A stretch of DNA of 64,000 bases from Chimonanthus salicifolius. Its lineage: Eukaryota > Streptophyta > Magnoliopsida > Laurales > Calycanthaceae. Below the pieces are notes generated by a model, which saw nothing but the letters and a program-made list of their open reading frames with translations, was not told the DNA's origin and did not search any database. The stretch spans positions 3,402,025-3,466,024 of the forward strand of contig CM023542.1 of assembly GCA_013350335.1 (NCBI GenBank). The letters run 5' to 3'. The position numbers were made by a program, and so were the translations under genes. Shown here piece after piece: positions 33,585-46,900 of this stretch (positions are counted from its first letter, which is position 1; each line of letters starts with the position of its first letter).

Positions 33585-34311
33585 GTTTGGAAGATGGGCT
33601 CTTTTCTATTTCTCCTGCAAACAGAGATTGGAATAGAGAAAGAGAGGTTTTAGGATATTGGTGGTGGTGGGTGGCGGGGGTGGAGCACCTAAGCGGCTAG
33701 GATGGGGGAATTTGAAAGAAATTTGGAGGACTTATAACGGCGGCTGAGAGTGAGAGTGGGTGAGAGAGTACGAGGGAGTAGATGGGTTAGTCGTAGACTT
33801 GCAGTGGTGGAAAATATTAAAATTATGTTCGATATTTGTTGAATAACAGAGTATAAATATAGAAGACAAAATAAAAGAAAAAAAAATTTATAAGTTGGTA
33901 GACATAATATTGATAAATACTAATAAAAACAAATAAATTAGAGAATACAATAATAATAAATAGATAAGTAGCATAAGTTAGATACTTTTTACATTGATTT
34001 AGTCACTGTCTATGGTATAAATTGACTCCTAAAATCATATTAAGGTATTGAGATAATTAAAATACTAATTAACATATTTCAAAGAATAAATATGTTATAT
34101 TTGAAATCTTGTAGCCCATGTCATGATCGGAATAAGCCCACCTCTAGGGCCCACTAGAACACCTTCAATGGATGAATATTCATGGGTGGTGGGGTCCCTT
34201 TCCCAATCAGTTGATGCAGACAGCCGGTTACTCGTGTTCTCACTTTTCTCACTACTCTACAACCAGCGGAATCTAGGGTTGGAAATTTATTTGATAGTTA
34301 TTTGATAATTG
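33585..34311. other. Upstream flank of the NHL12-like gene
   Basis: A possible weak TATA (CGTTATAAG on the minus strand) is near 33,730. A GGTGGTGGTGGGTGGCGGGG stretch lies at 33,660-33,680. No other gene is recognised. Confidence 0.35.
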
Positions 34312-34319
34312 ACATTTAT

Positions 34320-34781
34320 TAGAGGTAAAACTTGGGTCAGGTTTAATCTGACTTGTATAATCTATCCGAGAAATCAATGGGTTTGTACGATGTATTTGTA
34401 TATTTTGGATCGAGTCGGATTGAAAAAATAAAAATATGTATAAAATTTGGATCGGATTAAGTTGAGAAATTCCTGTATGGGTGTGGGGCATTCCCCCGTG
34501 GGGTTTAGAAGAACTTACACCCAAAGATTTTGCTTGAGGTTTTCCTCGTTATCACAAAAAAAAGACATTTAAAATTAACTCGACGTAATTTGACTCGACC
34601 CGTGTGCACTAAGTTTTAAAATACTACTTGAATTCACTCGGATCAACAATTTAGGTCGAGTCGGGTTGATTAATTTGGATAAACAATTCAGGTCAGATAG
34701 AGTCGGGTCCAACATATTTTTGACATGAGTTGAATTGAGTTTATTAAAACTCGATCTAATCCAACTTGAATTTCAATCCTA
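34320..34781. mobile_element. hAT-like MITE, GGGTCGGG family, copy 3, with an inserted SINE piece
   Basis: The ends are TAGAGGTAAAACTTGGG and, inverted, TAGGATTGAAATTCAAG. Flanks ACATTTAT (34,312-34,319) and ATATTTAT (34,782-34,789) match at 7 of 8. It is longer than its relatives because a segment at about 34,474-34,564 with a GTGGGGTTTAGAAG block and an A-run end looks like a SINE 3' end. Confidence 0.75.
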
Positions 34782-35315
34782 ATATTTATTTAATTTTAAG
34801 AAGGGGAAACTTCTACTCTGCACCTAGTTTATTATATTATTTACTTTTTCTTTTAAATTTTATTTAAATAAATAATAAATTAAAAGACTTTCTTTTTTAT
34901 TCATAGATGTTGAAGACTTTGATAGAATTTGGACGGTTTGACACTTGCAACGTGTTTTATTGTGTGTACTGTATTCACACTAAGTTTCCTGTTAGGACGG
35001 CTTGAATTGAAGGTGTGACACTTGTAAATGGGTGTGGAAGACTTGGAAAAGTAAAGTCTAAGACTACAAAATTCGTAAACGAGAAGGACGACTGGAGTTA
35101 GTAAACTAAACTAAACTAAACTTATCATTTTGTACCTTCTCCTTCAATTATATCATTGATTTATAGCCGACTTGGGTTGGCCCAGACGACAATTGAATCA
35201 ACGATTGAGATTTTTCTGTTCTAACTTTTGAGAATTTGAAAATTCTCTTCCGACAAAGGCGAATGAAACGGTATTCTCTATTTTAAAATTGTGTTTTGCT
35301 ATATATTCTTCGTTT

Positions 35316-35653
35316 TAGGGGTGAAATTTGGTCGGATTTTCTTGACTCGATTTGAAAAATCAATTGATTTGAGTTATGTTTTTATATATCTCGAATCAGG
35401 TCAGGTCGGATTGGAAAAAAATAAACTCGTATAAAATTTAGGTCGAATCGGATTGAAAATTTTAAAAACAATTTGACCCAAATACATCAAGTTATAAAAC
35501 AACACTCAGATTGAGTCGAATTAGAAATTTAGGCCAAGTCAAGTTGAGTAACTCATGTCAATAATTCGAGTCGAGTTGGATTGGGTCGGACTCAATAATT
35601 TTTGACATGAGATTGGTTGAGTTTATTGAAATCCAACTCGAGTTTTAGCTCTA
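35316..35653. mobile_element. hAT-like MITE, GGGTCGGG family, copy 4
   Basis: The ends TAGGGGTGAAATTTGG and, inverted, TAGAGCTAAAACTCGAG flank an interior rich in GGTCGGATT and GAGTCGAGTTGG. No target duplication is detectable, so the copy is old or the flanks have changed. A further right-end fragment (GACTCGAATTTCAGC) is at about 37,375-37,424. Confidence 0.7.
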
Positions 35654-37643
35654 CACAATTCTCTACTTCTAAATCATTGTATTTAATTTTATGAGTTAAA
35701 ATCTGACACTGAACCCCTTTTTCTTATTTTAAATCAATTTTCTCTATTTTTATAATATTAATATAAGAGGATTGGTTAAAAAAATTCAAACTTGTCAAAC
35801 AAATTTTAAATTTTAAATTTTGATATTTAATCCTTTTTATGACTTTTTTTATTTTCAATAGCTGAAACAAATCCACACAACCGTCTGATAGTCGATTTGT
35901 CAAAATTTATTTGATGGTCGGCCAAAGTGTCTTTTTGAAATTAAACAATAGTAAAAGATAATTAGATAATTAATTATTAAATCCTTCTGATTCTTCATAT
36001 GTGATCCTATTTTTCTTAAAATTATTTATATAAATTTTCCTCTATTTTTATTTTATAGAATTACAAAAAATAAAGAGTTTGAAATAATATGATTACTCGC
36101 TCGTTGGGGTCGTGTGGTAGTACCGCACACCTAAGCATGAGGTCTACAAATCGGAATGATGATAATCCATTGTAATAGTCTTTTCTTCCATTCATTAAAA
36201 AATCTATTAATCCAATTAATCAATCATGTTTTTAAATATCATAAAATTTAGACACTTAAAAATAATTTAAAATGAATAAATTATTAGAGTTTTAAAAACA
36301 TATAGACACTGACAGAACATGGATGAAACTACACTTAAGTCTCCATGTGAAACTCATCTAATGACAAAATCAAATAGTTAAGTATAATTTTCCATATCTA
36401 AATTCAACTTTAAATTACTATCTATTTGATACATCTTCATTATTAAATTGAATATTCTTGATAAAAATATTTATCTTATAAATTTAGTCAATTATGAACT
36501 TTATTCTTTGATAATTTGAAAATCCTATAATATTTTATTCAACTATTTAGTTATTTTAATCATAACGGAATGCAGTCCTCTCGTGTGATTCCTCAAAATA
36601 GTTAAACCTTTTTTACACAAACAATCTGCTTAAAATATTTTCATGGAAAGTTCATGTGGGCTTTCATGGAAAGTGCATGTGGGTGACAATTTATAGAATT
36701 TTTGTGCACAAGTAATTTTTATAAAATAAAATCTATAAATTTTATTTTTTTACAGCTATCCATTTTTATTATTTGGTGCAACAAAAAAGGCTCCACAATG
36801 ATTTATTTATAATTATTTTTGAGTGGGTATTTAGACACTGTATTTTTTTACAACAAGACGATTTTAAAATCCGTGTGAAATTACTATTTTAACCTTAACT
36901 TTTGTCTAAATGATTATCCTTACTTTTACTCTTTTTTTTTTCCCTAATTTTTAATAATAATGATGACGATCAGTTATCATCATAATAATTATAATAAGAA
37001 TAACAATAATAATAAAACTAATGATAATACGGGTTAATTTAACACATATTTATGTAAAAATGGCATTATTATATAAAACGAGTGCAATTGGATTAAACTT
37101 GAAGACAGTTGCGTGTAGCTTTCATGTGTTGATTGGGATTTTGAAAAGGATGGCACGTGGAAATTGGGTGATGATGCCGTGGCTTTTAAGTTTCAGGGAC
37201 AAATCGTGCCGGCCATTGCCCAAAAGAGAAATAACCCTTTCTTTCTGAAGTCTAAACTTCATTATCTAATTTGTCTCGTCTTTCCCACACAATGTCTCCC
37301 TGCTCACGATTATATTTATTTCATTTAGAAAATTAGTAAATAATAAAGGTACTCTTTTCTTGTTTTAAGACCAACGTTATTAATTAAATTTATTGAAATT
37401 CAATTCGACTCGAATTTCAGCTTAGAAATACCTGTACATCACAATTCATCACTTGAGGTCAAAATGATTATAGTGAAATGTGAGTGAAAATATTATTGTT
37501 GTCTTTTATTGTCAAAATTATTGATTCTAACCTCCAACATAGAGTGGACTTGAAATAATTATGTTATAAAAAAAATTTATTGACTCTAATTATTTAAATC
37601 ATTCTTTAATTAAATTTGACAAATTATTTTAAAAATTATCTTC
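35654..37643. other. Gene-poor AT-rich spacer
   Basis: About 2 kb without coding features. The 75-codon frame at 37,021-37,248 has no recognised domain. A box-B-like GAGGTCTACAAATCG near 36,140 may be a SINE relic. Confidence 0.4.
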
Positions 37644-37795
37644 TTTTTTTTTTTTAATTTACGTGTAGAAAACCACAGAAAACTCAACGTAAAACTCCTA
37701 CAGGTGATATTCATTGTCCTTAAGACACACTAAGTGAGACCATGGAAGCTCGAGCTTGGCACCTCATTGCTAAACACTCACCAAATTAAAATACA
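37644..37795 (-). mobile_element. SINE (minus strand)
   Basis: Starts, on the plus strand, with a T run (the poly-A tail) and contains on the minus strand TTAAGGACAATGAATATCAC followed by GTAGGAGTTTTACGTTGAG, parallel to the 3' half of the SINE at 8,884-9,045 and to the minus-strand copy at 59,860-59,965. The 5' half is not clearly preserved. Confidence 0.5.
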
Positions 37796-40340
37796 TTCTT
37801 AATTAATTAAGAGCCATATTTCACTATTGTATTAAGATTTGGAGAGAGACTATTATTTCAATTTCTTTTCCACATACAAACAACTGAATATGAGCATTAT
37901 AAACAACCTACTATAAAAAATAGTAGTATCATATCAAAGTTCACTTGTTACTCCAATGGTAAAAATGGAAAATTGATTTGAACATTTATATATTATTAAT
38001 AGCAGACATCGTATTGCAACAGTTTGAAATAGAGAATTTTCTTGTGATTTTATCTTTTCACTTTGAAGTTGTCGTAGTAATATATATGTCATTAATCTAA
38101 AGGGGTTAAAGTGATCAGAAAGTAGAAAGTCGTGAGTTCAATTCGCACTTCTATACCATTCTGAGTTTCTATTTAACGATGTGGCTTTAGGTGACTTTAA
38201 TCATAAATTTTGCTAACAGTTATTTCAAATTTAAATGTCATTTTTATTATTCAGAGTTTTTATATTTTTACAAAAAATTCTCAATAACTTCTGAATAAAA
38301 AAATTTAAAAATATTGTGATATTAATAATGGTCGATATCATCCTTATGACGTTGATTCAAAGGCATTTTGAAGCTCTCATTCATCATATCAACCGTTACC
38401 AAATCCATGACACTTTCTTCCCTGACGATCATCATTTCATTGTCTTCATTTTCTTTCAATAATTATTTTTTCTTCCACTTCAAGAAAAATTGGAGTATGA
38501 TATAAGTTTTGCTGGTAAGTAAGAGCCAGATAGCTTAGCGATGCGGCGAACTCAGTAATGGGTGCTCTACTTTTTATTCATTTCAACTATAATTTTCCCC
38601 TTTTATGACCTCCTTTGATGAGTAGTTGAAAATTGATAATTTTCTTTTGAATTAGGCATGGCCAATAAGTTCTGATCGATCACATCGGATTTAAAATTTC
38701 AGACCAAATTTCTGATGGGCCTGGGCTTACTTCACGGTCATTTGTCTAGTGATCGAGTCAATCCAACATTATCATCATCATGAAAGTCAAAATCTCATTT
38801 ACACAGAGACTGATCTTTTGAACTCAATTTCTTCATTTGACCCTATTCTAAATTATATATAATAAAACTTTTATAACATATTACTCTATAAAGTTATAAT
38901 CTGTCTAAAATAATAGCGGCAGCCAGTTCCGACCTCAACTCCATATAAAATGTAATAAATCTCTCTAACTCGGTACTCAATACATTCAAAATAAAAAATG
39001 TACTGTCCCAACTATTTTGTAAACTAATATTCCATACATTCAGAATACAAAATTACTCCAAAAGTGACTAAGGACCTCTTCATAAACTACAAGAGTCTGG
39101 CGATGTTTTTTTTTTCTTTATTACTGTCAATTTGTTGTTGCTCTGTAAACCCTCTCCTCTACTCTCTCTCGAGAAACACTCTGAAAAACTACTCTACGAT
39201 GATTTGTTTCCAATCTGATTGAAGTGGGGGGATTTCTCACTGGTCTTGAGGGTTGTAGCCATAGAGAATCCAATGGCAGCGATGGGACAAAAAGAGAAAG
39301 AAAGATAAAACAATTTCAGCCGAATGGACTATTTACAATGGGTGAAAATTTAAGGAGTTTTTTTAGAAAGGAATAATGAACGTCAATTTGCGAGACCCTC
39401 TAATAAAATAATTTCTCTAATGTAATATATGTATCATAGCCCCAACCAAATTAAACTATAGAGGTTTTCCTGTATTTAATTATGTTACTTTTTATCATGT
39501 CTTTCTTTATTCTTTTCTCTCTGTTTTCAATGTGCCGTCCCTCTTTATAGCTGCGACGGACATGTGTACATTCATCTAGTCCATCCAAAATCAGGTTGCA
39601 CAACTAGCATGATAATTTAGAAATAATTAATAAAGTCTCGTGATGATATAATTAGCATAGACCATTGTATGGATATGGGTTCAATCCCTTTGGACTTGTC
39701 TTTGGAATGTGAAGATTACTTTTAAGGACATCGACTCAATCTTAGCTTATGGTCACATGAAAAAACAAGGAAAGATAAATAATGAAAAGAAAAATAGAGA
39801 CCACATACATAACAAAAGGTTGCTTGACGACTTCTATGTTTTGTTTTTATTCAATTTTTTAAGCTTATAATAAACCTACTTTTTGTATATAATTATTTAT
39901 TAATGAAGTTATTTGTTTACTTGTCGCAAAGTTTTTAGCTTTTTCTTGACTTCTATTTGCTAAAAGGCTTGAAAGGATTTGGAGGGCTGATTCTCAAACC
40001 ACAAAAGCTAAGCATATCCACAAAACCCCAGCAAGATCTTTTTAGAAACTTGGAAGCTCCAATATTCACAAGTTATTTTGAATATTAACTAATGATTCTC
40101 TTCTTCAATATTCAAGTTTTTTGAGGATAGAGACAACATATACAAGATAGAACAATTGATGAAGGAGAGATTCTATAGGCAGAAAATCCCAAAAAAGAGA
40201 GGAGGAAGAGGGTGATAGAAAAGGATAGGATGAATAAGGGTTCCTTGGAATATGATAGAATCAAAGGGACCTCTTAATAAGAGCCCAAGTAAACATGGAT
40301 TTTGTGGAATGGAGTGCTTGTAATCTCTTTCAATGAAGTG
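37796..40340. other. Gene-poor spacer
   Basis: No gene recognised over 2.5 kb. Box-B-like words at about 38,130 (GAGTTCAATTCGC) and 39,682 (GGGTTCAATCCC) suggest decayed SINEs. No long open frame exists on either strand. Confidence 0.4.
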
Positions 40341-40347
40341 AGTTGTT

Positions 40348-40461
40348 TATCGTTAATTTCACGCTCAAAATGGCTAGTCAATTCTAAAGTTCTCCACCCT
40401 TGTTTATAAATTCAGAATTTTTCCCAAGCATTTTCGATGTGGGACTTTTGCCCACGTTACA
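40348..40461 (-). mobile_element. Inverted LTR copy (left arm of hairpin)
   Basis: Read on the minus strand, TGTAACGTG...AGTCCCACATCG...TTTATAAACAAGGG...CATTTTGAGCGTGAAAT parallels the plus-strand LTR at 40,481-40,597 throughout its length. The two copies are head to head, about 20 bp apart. Confidence 0.7.
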
Positions 40462-40480
40462 TCGGAAGTAGTCGAAAACC

Positions 40481-40870
40481 TGTAACATGAGCAGAGTCCC
40501 ACATCGGAAGTAGTCGGGAAAAATCCTAGGTTTATAATGAGAACAAGAAACCTTGGAATCAGCTAGTCATTTTGAGTGTGAAATAGACTTGTCCACAAAT
40601 TGATATTAGAGTAAATCGGGCCACTTTTGTATGGGACTAGGACTCTCCCTTAGACGTGATGAACTATACTAGTTGACGGCAATGTAGGTCTGGCCTTTGA
40701 GATGGCAAAAGGTAAAAATATACTGGTGGTATGGTAGCCACGTGGACCCTATACAAAAGGTGTGGATCCCCCTTTTGAGCCTATAGCGTAGGCAGAGTCC
40801 CACATCATAAGTACCCACGAAAAATTCTAAGTTTATAAACAAGGGCAGAAAATCTCTTCACATCCTCTAT
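40481..40870 (+). mobile_element. TRIM-like element, second LTR truncated
   Basis: LTR1 (about 40,481-40,597) runs TGTAACATGAGCAG to GTCCACA. It is followed by TTGATATTAGAGTAAAT, a decayed form of the Met-tRNA primer site. After about 185 bp of interior a second LTR start (GGCAGAGTCCCACATCATAAG, from about 40,780) is readable to about 40,870 and then lost. No coding capacity. Confidence 0.65.
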
Positions 40871-43800
40871 AGATAAAAGTAGTAAAAAACTGGCCACTGA
40901 CACCCTCTCCTCTGTTTAAGCTTGCATGACTTACAGTATTGTAGATAAAATTTCAAACATAATTGATAAATGTTCATAATTACAATTAAAAGTTTTGAAT
41001 TCAAGGTACAAATTTCTGTCTTATATATAGAAAATTATCTCATAAAAAAGTATCAATTTGATTACAAATGTTTATCATCGATATAGATGAAATAAATGAG
41101 TTTGATCATGACCTAAACCACCATGAAATCCTCACTCTGCGAACCTCTATGCCATCCTTTTTCCTCTATCACATGGTTTGTCTCCCAAAACTCAAACATT
41201 ATTAATAGATTTGTGTAATTGACAGATTGTAACTGTACCAACCTTATTAGAGAAATGTAATTGACAGATTGTAACTATACCAACCTTATTAGAGAATTTT
41301 AGATTTTTGGAGAGAACCTAAAATTTCATTACCTTCATTAGAAAACATTTGCCTTTGTCTTAGATATTACAAAGCAGTTCACCTGTTTACCTTCATTCTC
41401 TCACCTAATCGTAGAAAATGACTCTCAAGTCTCAACAAGTGGATAGTTTGTCGAGCTGCTCAATTCATGATACCATCATACTCATTGCCTGCTAATCTAA
41501 AGCATTGATCTAATACTAATTACAGTGCATAATGAACAATCTGGACATCTATCGAGAAGTAGAGAAAATGCAATCCAAAATTCCAAACTATAGAACTATA
41601 AAAAGAAAAAAAGGAAAAAGATCCAAAAAAATACCATAAGGTGAGATCAAGTTTAACACGGTTGAAGTGATGGTGAGAAATCCGTCTCAGGAAGCGGGAG
41701 TTATGACTTCGATTTCCACTCTAACCCAAAGGACCATTTTCGTAGAGTTATCCGATGTTTATGAGTGGGGAGGCTTGCACATACTCTTAAAATTAGTCAA
41801 ATGCTCTAAGGAGACTTGAACAGCTTGGTCATACAATAAATAAAAAATTAACATGGTCGGTCGGTCAATGTTTTTCTAAATTCAAAGTTTAGATTGTAAT
41901 TCTCTACAATGAAAGTATGAAACACTGAAAAGCATCCTGATTAAAACATCCCTTAAATTATTTATTCATTTTTTTTTTCTTTTCACCCATTTATTTTTAG
42001 GCCATGATATAAAGCTTTGAAATAATCCATGAGAGAGACTTTCTTAAAATATAAAATGTCAGCATCAAAAGACCCACACGCAAGGTTTGGATGGCTTACC
42101 TAACTACGCACTTGTTGAAGAAGCGCTACTAAAGAAGAAAAGAGCTTTGAAGGCCTACCAAATTCTGACCAACTTTGCTTCACCTCACTGCCATAACCCA
42201 TAATTATTTACATAAAACTAATCATGGCTCATCACTTGATAATGAGATGAACTAACTCTCATCTTTCACTCATATCGACTGATATATAATTTTTAATTTA
42301 AAATCAGAAAAAAAATTAGACCAAAATATCAGCAGAAATGGACTGAAGTTTTTGAAATTTGCGTATCGGTGTCATTTTGGGCCACGGCTGATGGGACCGG
42401 TTAATAATGGCGTCATTTTCAAATAATGTGACACTTGGAAAATATCAAAATTTTCTTCTGATGTTATCATCAATAAATTCTCATAAAAAGAAAAAAAAAA
42501 TGTCGTTGGTACTTCTAACTGAGCCAAATTATCATGGGCCAGCCCAATTTGGCCCAGTATTCAGCCCCATTCGTGATTTACTGGATAGACAAAGACAAGA
42601 CTCTGCCAAGCCTAACCCAACTCCAACGAAATGCTCTACCTAAATCCTCTTCTTGCCAGTATTAAAATCATAGTAGTCAAAAGTGTACTTAATTCCTATC
42701 CTTAGCATCTAGGTTTTCTCTTGTTTCTTTTAGAACTCTTTTCCTATAGTAAGCCTATTTCTTTAAAAAAATAATAATAAGATAATAAAGATTATAATTA
42801 AGATCAATCAATTATTTGTAATACTTAATAAAGAATTCTAATTTTTCGATAATATACTTGTACAAGAACATAATATGCTGTATTTGTAAATATTATTAAT
42901 GCAATAAGGGCATTAATCCTTGAATTTTTATAATATTTTAAGTATCTAAATAATCTCTACCTTGAAGACATTATCTCCATCATCATACTGTTCGGCTTTC
43001 AAACAGGATGAGCTCCTAGGCTTGTGAAACATGAATCTTGTGTGGGCTTAGTAGGAAACCCTGGCCCAACTAGTCAGAATCTGGGCCCAACTAGCTCATT
43101 CTAACAGCCTCCTCCTCAGTCATCGCCGATGAATTTGTTCTATCTATATAAGATCCACATTCTACGTTCTACTTTTCCACATTCTAATTCCCTCCTCTGA
43201 GATCTGAATTTGGATTTTGGTCTCATATCTAGCATATCACAAGAATTTCATCTGTTATTGTGAAGGGATTAGACGGGCTGAAGTTTACGACCAGTTAGTT
43301 GGGCTTTGCTTGATTAAAATCAAGCCCAAGTTGAGCTCATAGATGAATATGCCAAGCTCAAATTAGGTCATGCTTAGCTCAGTTTGATTTATTTCAAGCT
43401 TAACATTGGCTTGTAAACTAAGCAGCCATATCAAATTCAGGGCCTGCTCAAGCAAACCCATCTTGTCTGGGGTTCACTTGAGTTTGCCATAGCTGAGCTC
43501 ACTTGGCGTGTATAAATTGATACTTGTATTTGTCATATGAATGCAAACATACATGAATACGTCGTTAGATTATATTATTACAATATATTTCTTCATATAT
43601 TATATGCTTGAATTAATAATGAGTCATGTATAGTTAAGAAGCTAATGACAGACTATGCTTAGTTCTCAAGCCCAAAAAAAAACCCATAATATTTCTTTAT
43701 CAATAGAAATGGAATTGTTCGAAGCAACAGTGGCAAAAATACAAGCAACCAGATTGAAGCAAGCTCGCTCTACAATATTAGAGCCTCTTTTATTGACTCT

Positions 43801-43972
43801 AAATAAAAAAAAAAAAAGCACATGCATCACATGAATATCGAGTCAATTGAACTCTGTACTATTAGATCATTTCTCAAAAAAAAAAAAAAAAACACAAGAT
43901 AGCTGAGCAATACTTGGTGTCAATTATACAAAACATTGTTTACTTTACAAACACGATCATGATGAATATCAA
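40871..43972. other. Spacer downstream of EXO70A1
   Basis: No gene recognised. A SINE-like unit (GTCTCAGGAAGCGGGAG, GACTTCGATTTCC) is at about 41,655-41,850. ATATCGACTGATAT words at about 42,270-42,375 recall the TATCGG MITE family. A 78-codon frame at 42,407-42,643 has no recognised features. Confidence 0.4.
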
Positions 43973-46900
43973 TCATCTACTCTTCTGTTCATTCCAGGTC
44001 TTTCCCTCGAAGAACTCGCCAAGCATTCTATCAAGATCCTCTGGAGTGTATTTGATGTATTTCTGGGGATTCTTCCCACTCTCAACCAGAGGCCTGAAAC
44101 ATATCCAAACCACATGGTTAAAATAAAAAAATCGAGCAGAGATTCTGAAAATGAAGAAATCTACTGGAGGGTGAGTTAAAAGCCCGGGAACCTAGAAGTG
44201 CAATTGAAAACACAATAAACTAGGCATTTTTTCAAAAAATAAAAGGGCAACAAACTAAGATCATAGATAAATACTTATTATAACAGAGGTATCCACAATA
44301 TTGTACTACATGAATAAACTAATGTATGCATTCAAAGCAACAAACGCATCATTAAACATCTGTGTGAGATTTGCCAAGTTCCTAAAGCTTCTCTGTTGTG
44401 ATTTTCCAAGGTTTCCATCTGACACCTTTGGTTATTGTTTGATGCCGAAACATTCATGTATAAGTTGGACAATCAATGAGTCTAGGGTGGGTATAAATCG
44501 ATACCCACAAATCCAAAAATCAGAGGCATTCACCCTGAAAATAAACAGGAGTGGAAATTACGAGTAATTTTTGTTTTCAGATCCAAATCCACATCTGGAT
44601 TTAATATTCAATTGGTTCTCAGATAAGATTTTAGGTAAAGCGAACCATTCACCTGATATCTAATACATGTAACATGCATCATCATTAGAGCAATTTACCC
44701 ATCCATCTAGGTTTGGGCATTCATAATTGGATCTGCAAAATTTTCCTATTGGCCAACTATCTACTGACATCCAAAGGACTCGGACCTGCAACCTTGTAAT
44801 AGCAAGATGAGCACTTACCAACTGTATGTAAATAATATACATAATGGTGAGCAGTCATAGAATTTGTATAAGGAAAAAAGGAAACCCTAGCCTCTAACAT
44901 GGATCTAAAACTAAATATGGAACAAGTCAGATGCAGATGTAAATGACATCTAACATCCAAGTCAGATTTGGATGTCATTTAACAAAATAAAATTAAATAA
45001 AGAAGAAGAGACGGAGCTATGATTTAGACGTGGATTTCGATTGGACACCTAGGACGTAGTTTCAGATTTACTCAAACATGAACATTTACATCCCTAACTG
45101 AGACCATTTATATCCCTAATTGTCAGACATTTTACGCGCATGGAAAGAATGTGCTGATCTTGCCTGAGGAATCATTGTTTTGGTTACTTTGCCAGTTATC
45201 CTTGTTGCTAGTTTTTCTTTCCCATGTCTTGTACGTGCATCTCTGGTGCCTTTTTATTAATATATGAACCATTTCTAAAAAACTGAGCCCATTTGGTTCC
45301 TTGACACATCTGTGATAATCTTCTCAGTTTTGTGCTCATGGAATGCCAAAAGAAACCACTAGAAAAATCTCTACTACTATTTAGCCCTACGATACCTGTA
45401 TATGGACGGAAACAAATACAAGATACAAGTGTGCACAGGACATGCCATGTTAAAAAAATTAGAACATAAAGAAAGATGGCATATTAAATTTTATTTATTT
45501 ATTTATTATTATTATATATAAGATCATCTTAATTAATTTGTGTCACTTCAGAATTTTGAACGAAAGGATAATTTCAACATTTTGCCAAATTTGACATTAA
45601 ATAATGCATCACCTTTTACACCTTTATATTAGTCTAGACAGAGATCTGGAACCAACACATGAACTAAGTGGGCCCAAATGGTGGACTAAAATTGTGAACC
45701 TATTATATTGAGGCATCAACCATCTCTAAAAGTATTAATGTAAAATTTAATTAAGATCACTAAGTTGTGTCAATACTACCTCGTCATTTCAAATGTTAAA
45801 TTTATACAATAAAAAGCAACACTCTATGGTAAAAATAAAGAAACGAGGCCAAATTATCCATATACGAAGTAAACGAGTGAAAGCAGGGAAATAAAATAGG
45901 GAAAGTGAGAGGACAGCAGTTGAAAAAAAATGAGGGTACCCAGAAAAATAAAAGGGGAAGCAAAAGTGAGAGATAAGAGGGTGGATTATTAGGGCTTCAG
46001 CGCCTCTTCTATCGCTGTGTGTCCATGAGTGGATTTCTAGGGTTTTGATTTTATGGGTTTGGATTCATACAATTGGATTGGAGCCATGTCTGCCCCATTC
46101 CCATGCATGTCATGTCCTAGTAACATGTTGGCACGTATACATGGGACCTATATATGTTCCATTTATCACATATTTAGAGTTAATACTGAAAGGCAATGAA
46201 CCAGGGTTTTTTTTGGAGGGTATTAATTAGGGATAAATTACCCAAAGCGTTTGACAAAAGATCTGTAAGCAGGTAAGAGAACTTCAGCAACTGCAAGCCT
46301 GAGAGACTCGCGCAATTCTGGATCAGGAACTGTCCACTGAGATTGCCTTTGGTGCAGCTCATCAAATTGCATGTTGAAATTCTTGAGCCTGACAATAAAA
46401 CACCACTCATTTAGACAATCGCAATCTAAAGCGAAAAACACCAGCATATACAAACAAACAAGCCATTTCGGAAAGGGGGAAAATCCAACCTATCTTTCAC
46501 CATTGCTCTTGAGACTCCACTGCTATTTCCTCCATCACCTCCTATTCCACTGCCACCCCCACCTGATGAAGTCAAACCCTGAGCAGCAAGAGACTGAAGA
46601 ATCTGCAGCGGAACACCAACAAATTAACATGGCTCAAAAACTCGCTCACCAATCAATGATATTTAGAACTGGACCATACTGCAAAATATTACAGATGCTT
46701 TCCCTTTCATGCCAGCACCTACACATGCATGTATGCAGACATGTATGTGTGTATTATTGGGTGGATGGTGGACGGGGCAGCAGGTTGGGGCAGCACACTC
46801 TACTGGTAAGCATAGTAACAGTACTGACTAAGTTTTACAACAGAATGCATTTCTAAAGGATAAATCATTTCCAGTCACTTCCAAGCCCTGGATGCACCAA

